29,382 nucleotides of DNA, taken from Pelethousia sp002409725 (GTDB taxonomy: Bacteria > Bacillota > Clostridia > Christensenellales > CAG-138). Positions 29,346-29,382 of this stretch are shown here, in pieces (within the stretch, counting starts at the first letter, position 1; each line of letters begins with the position of its first letter). Both the position numbers and the translations under genes were made by a program. The notes under the pieces are model-generated. The model had not been told where the DNA came from and did not search any database. It saw only the letters and a list, made by a program, of their open reading frames with translations. The stretch lies in the NCBI GenBank assembly GCA_937915455.1, contig CALDNN010000064.1, positions 1 to 29,382 of the forward strand, given 5' to 3'.

Positions 29346-29382
29346 CTTAGGGGTTCGGGGGCCGTAGCCCCCGGAGGCTCTA
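29346..29382. repeat. Dispersed GC-rich repeat, compact form (copy 2, cut by window end)
   Basis: CTTAGGGGTTCGGGGG and CCCGGAGGCTCTA, the two end blocks of the element at 6135-6268, are here separated by 8 bases, forming a GGGGGC/GCCCCC hairpin. The element may continue past the window. Confidence 0.6.

Noticed and set aside
1..29382. CRISPR arrays, rRNA genes and complete insertion sequences
   Set aside because: No regularly spaced repeats, no rRNA sequence and no transposase frame were seen on either strand.

Overview
The window looks like a chromosomal segment of a GC-rich, endospore-forming Firmicute of the Clostridia type. Two sporulation genes (the C-terminal part of a SpoIVFB-like membrane protease, and spoIVA) fix the lifestyle. 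Strong AGGAGG ribosome binding sites, sigma-A promoters and many perfect GC-rich terminators fit this group. A more precise placement (for example Christensenellales) is only a guess. The backbone is GC-rich, and a few AT-rich patches stand out: a GNAT gene at 12 kb, a bL25 gene at 24.7 kb and their flanks.

Layout. 1-2.4 kb: spoIVFB-like gene end and RNase G, closed by a 19-bp perfect terminator. 2.4-6.1 kb (minus): a VOC protein, then a three-gene ABC importer of the TrpXYZ type (ATPase, permease, lipoprotein). The importer has a perfect TTGACA-17-TATAAT promoter and a leader with a 58-codon upstream ORF, rich in Phe and Tyr, followed by an intrinsic terminator. 6.1-6.5 kb: no gene, but a dispersed GC-rich repeat and a candidate structured small RNA. 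6.5-9.9 kb: spoIVA, a small DUF2007-like gene and der. 10.0-10.9 kb: tRNA-Thr and tRNA-Pro, then a prophage scar (frameshifted integrase end, arm-site-like repeats and the C-terminus of a phage protein). 10.9-17.2 kb: assorted single genes, namely a membrane protein with a Pro-rich linker, a GNAT protein, a secreted 5'-nucleotidase lipoprotein, an uncharacterised helical protein, a GNAT pseudogene, a nucleoside deaminase and a double-CDGSH iron-sulfur protein.

17.2-24.3 kb (minus): cardiolipin synthase, then a two-gene unit. Its first gene encodes a ~1360-residue protein with the ATP-grasp and phospho-histidine domains of pyruvate phosphate dikinase (PPDK) but no PEP/pyruvate barrel, behind ~860 residues of unrecognised sequence. 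Its second gene encodes a divergent 407-residue GAPDH. This pair is the best candidate for an undescribed enzyme system here. 24.4-25.3 kb: tRNA-Pro(GGG) and an AT-rich bL25 gene that appears to start at AUU.

25.5-28.8 kb: a NusG-domain-II membrane protein, a Gx/heptaprenyl-diphosphate-synthase-component-I-like membrane protein, a lipoprotein made of two ~150-residue repeats, and an ApbE FMN transferase. This set resembles flavin-based extracellular electron-transfer loci. The window ends with a small holin-like membrane protein and a second copy of the GC-rich dispersed repeat.
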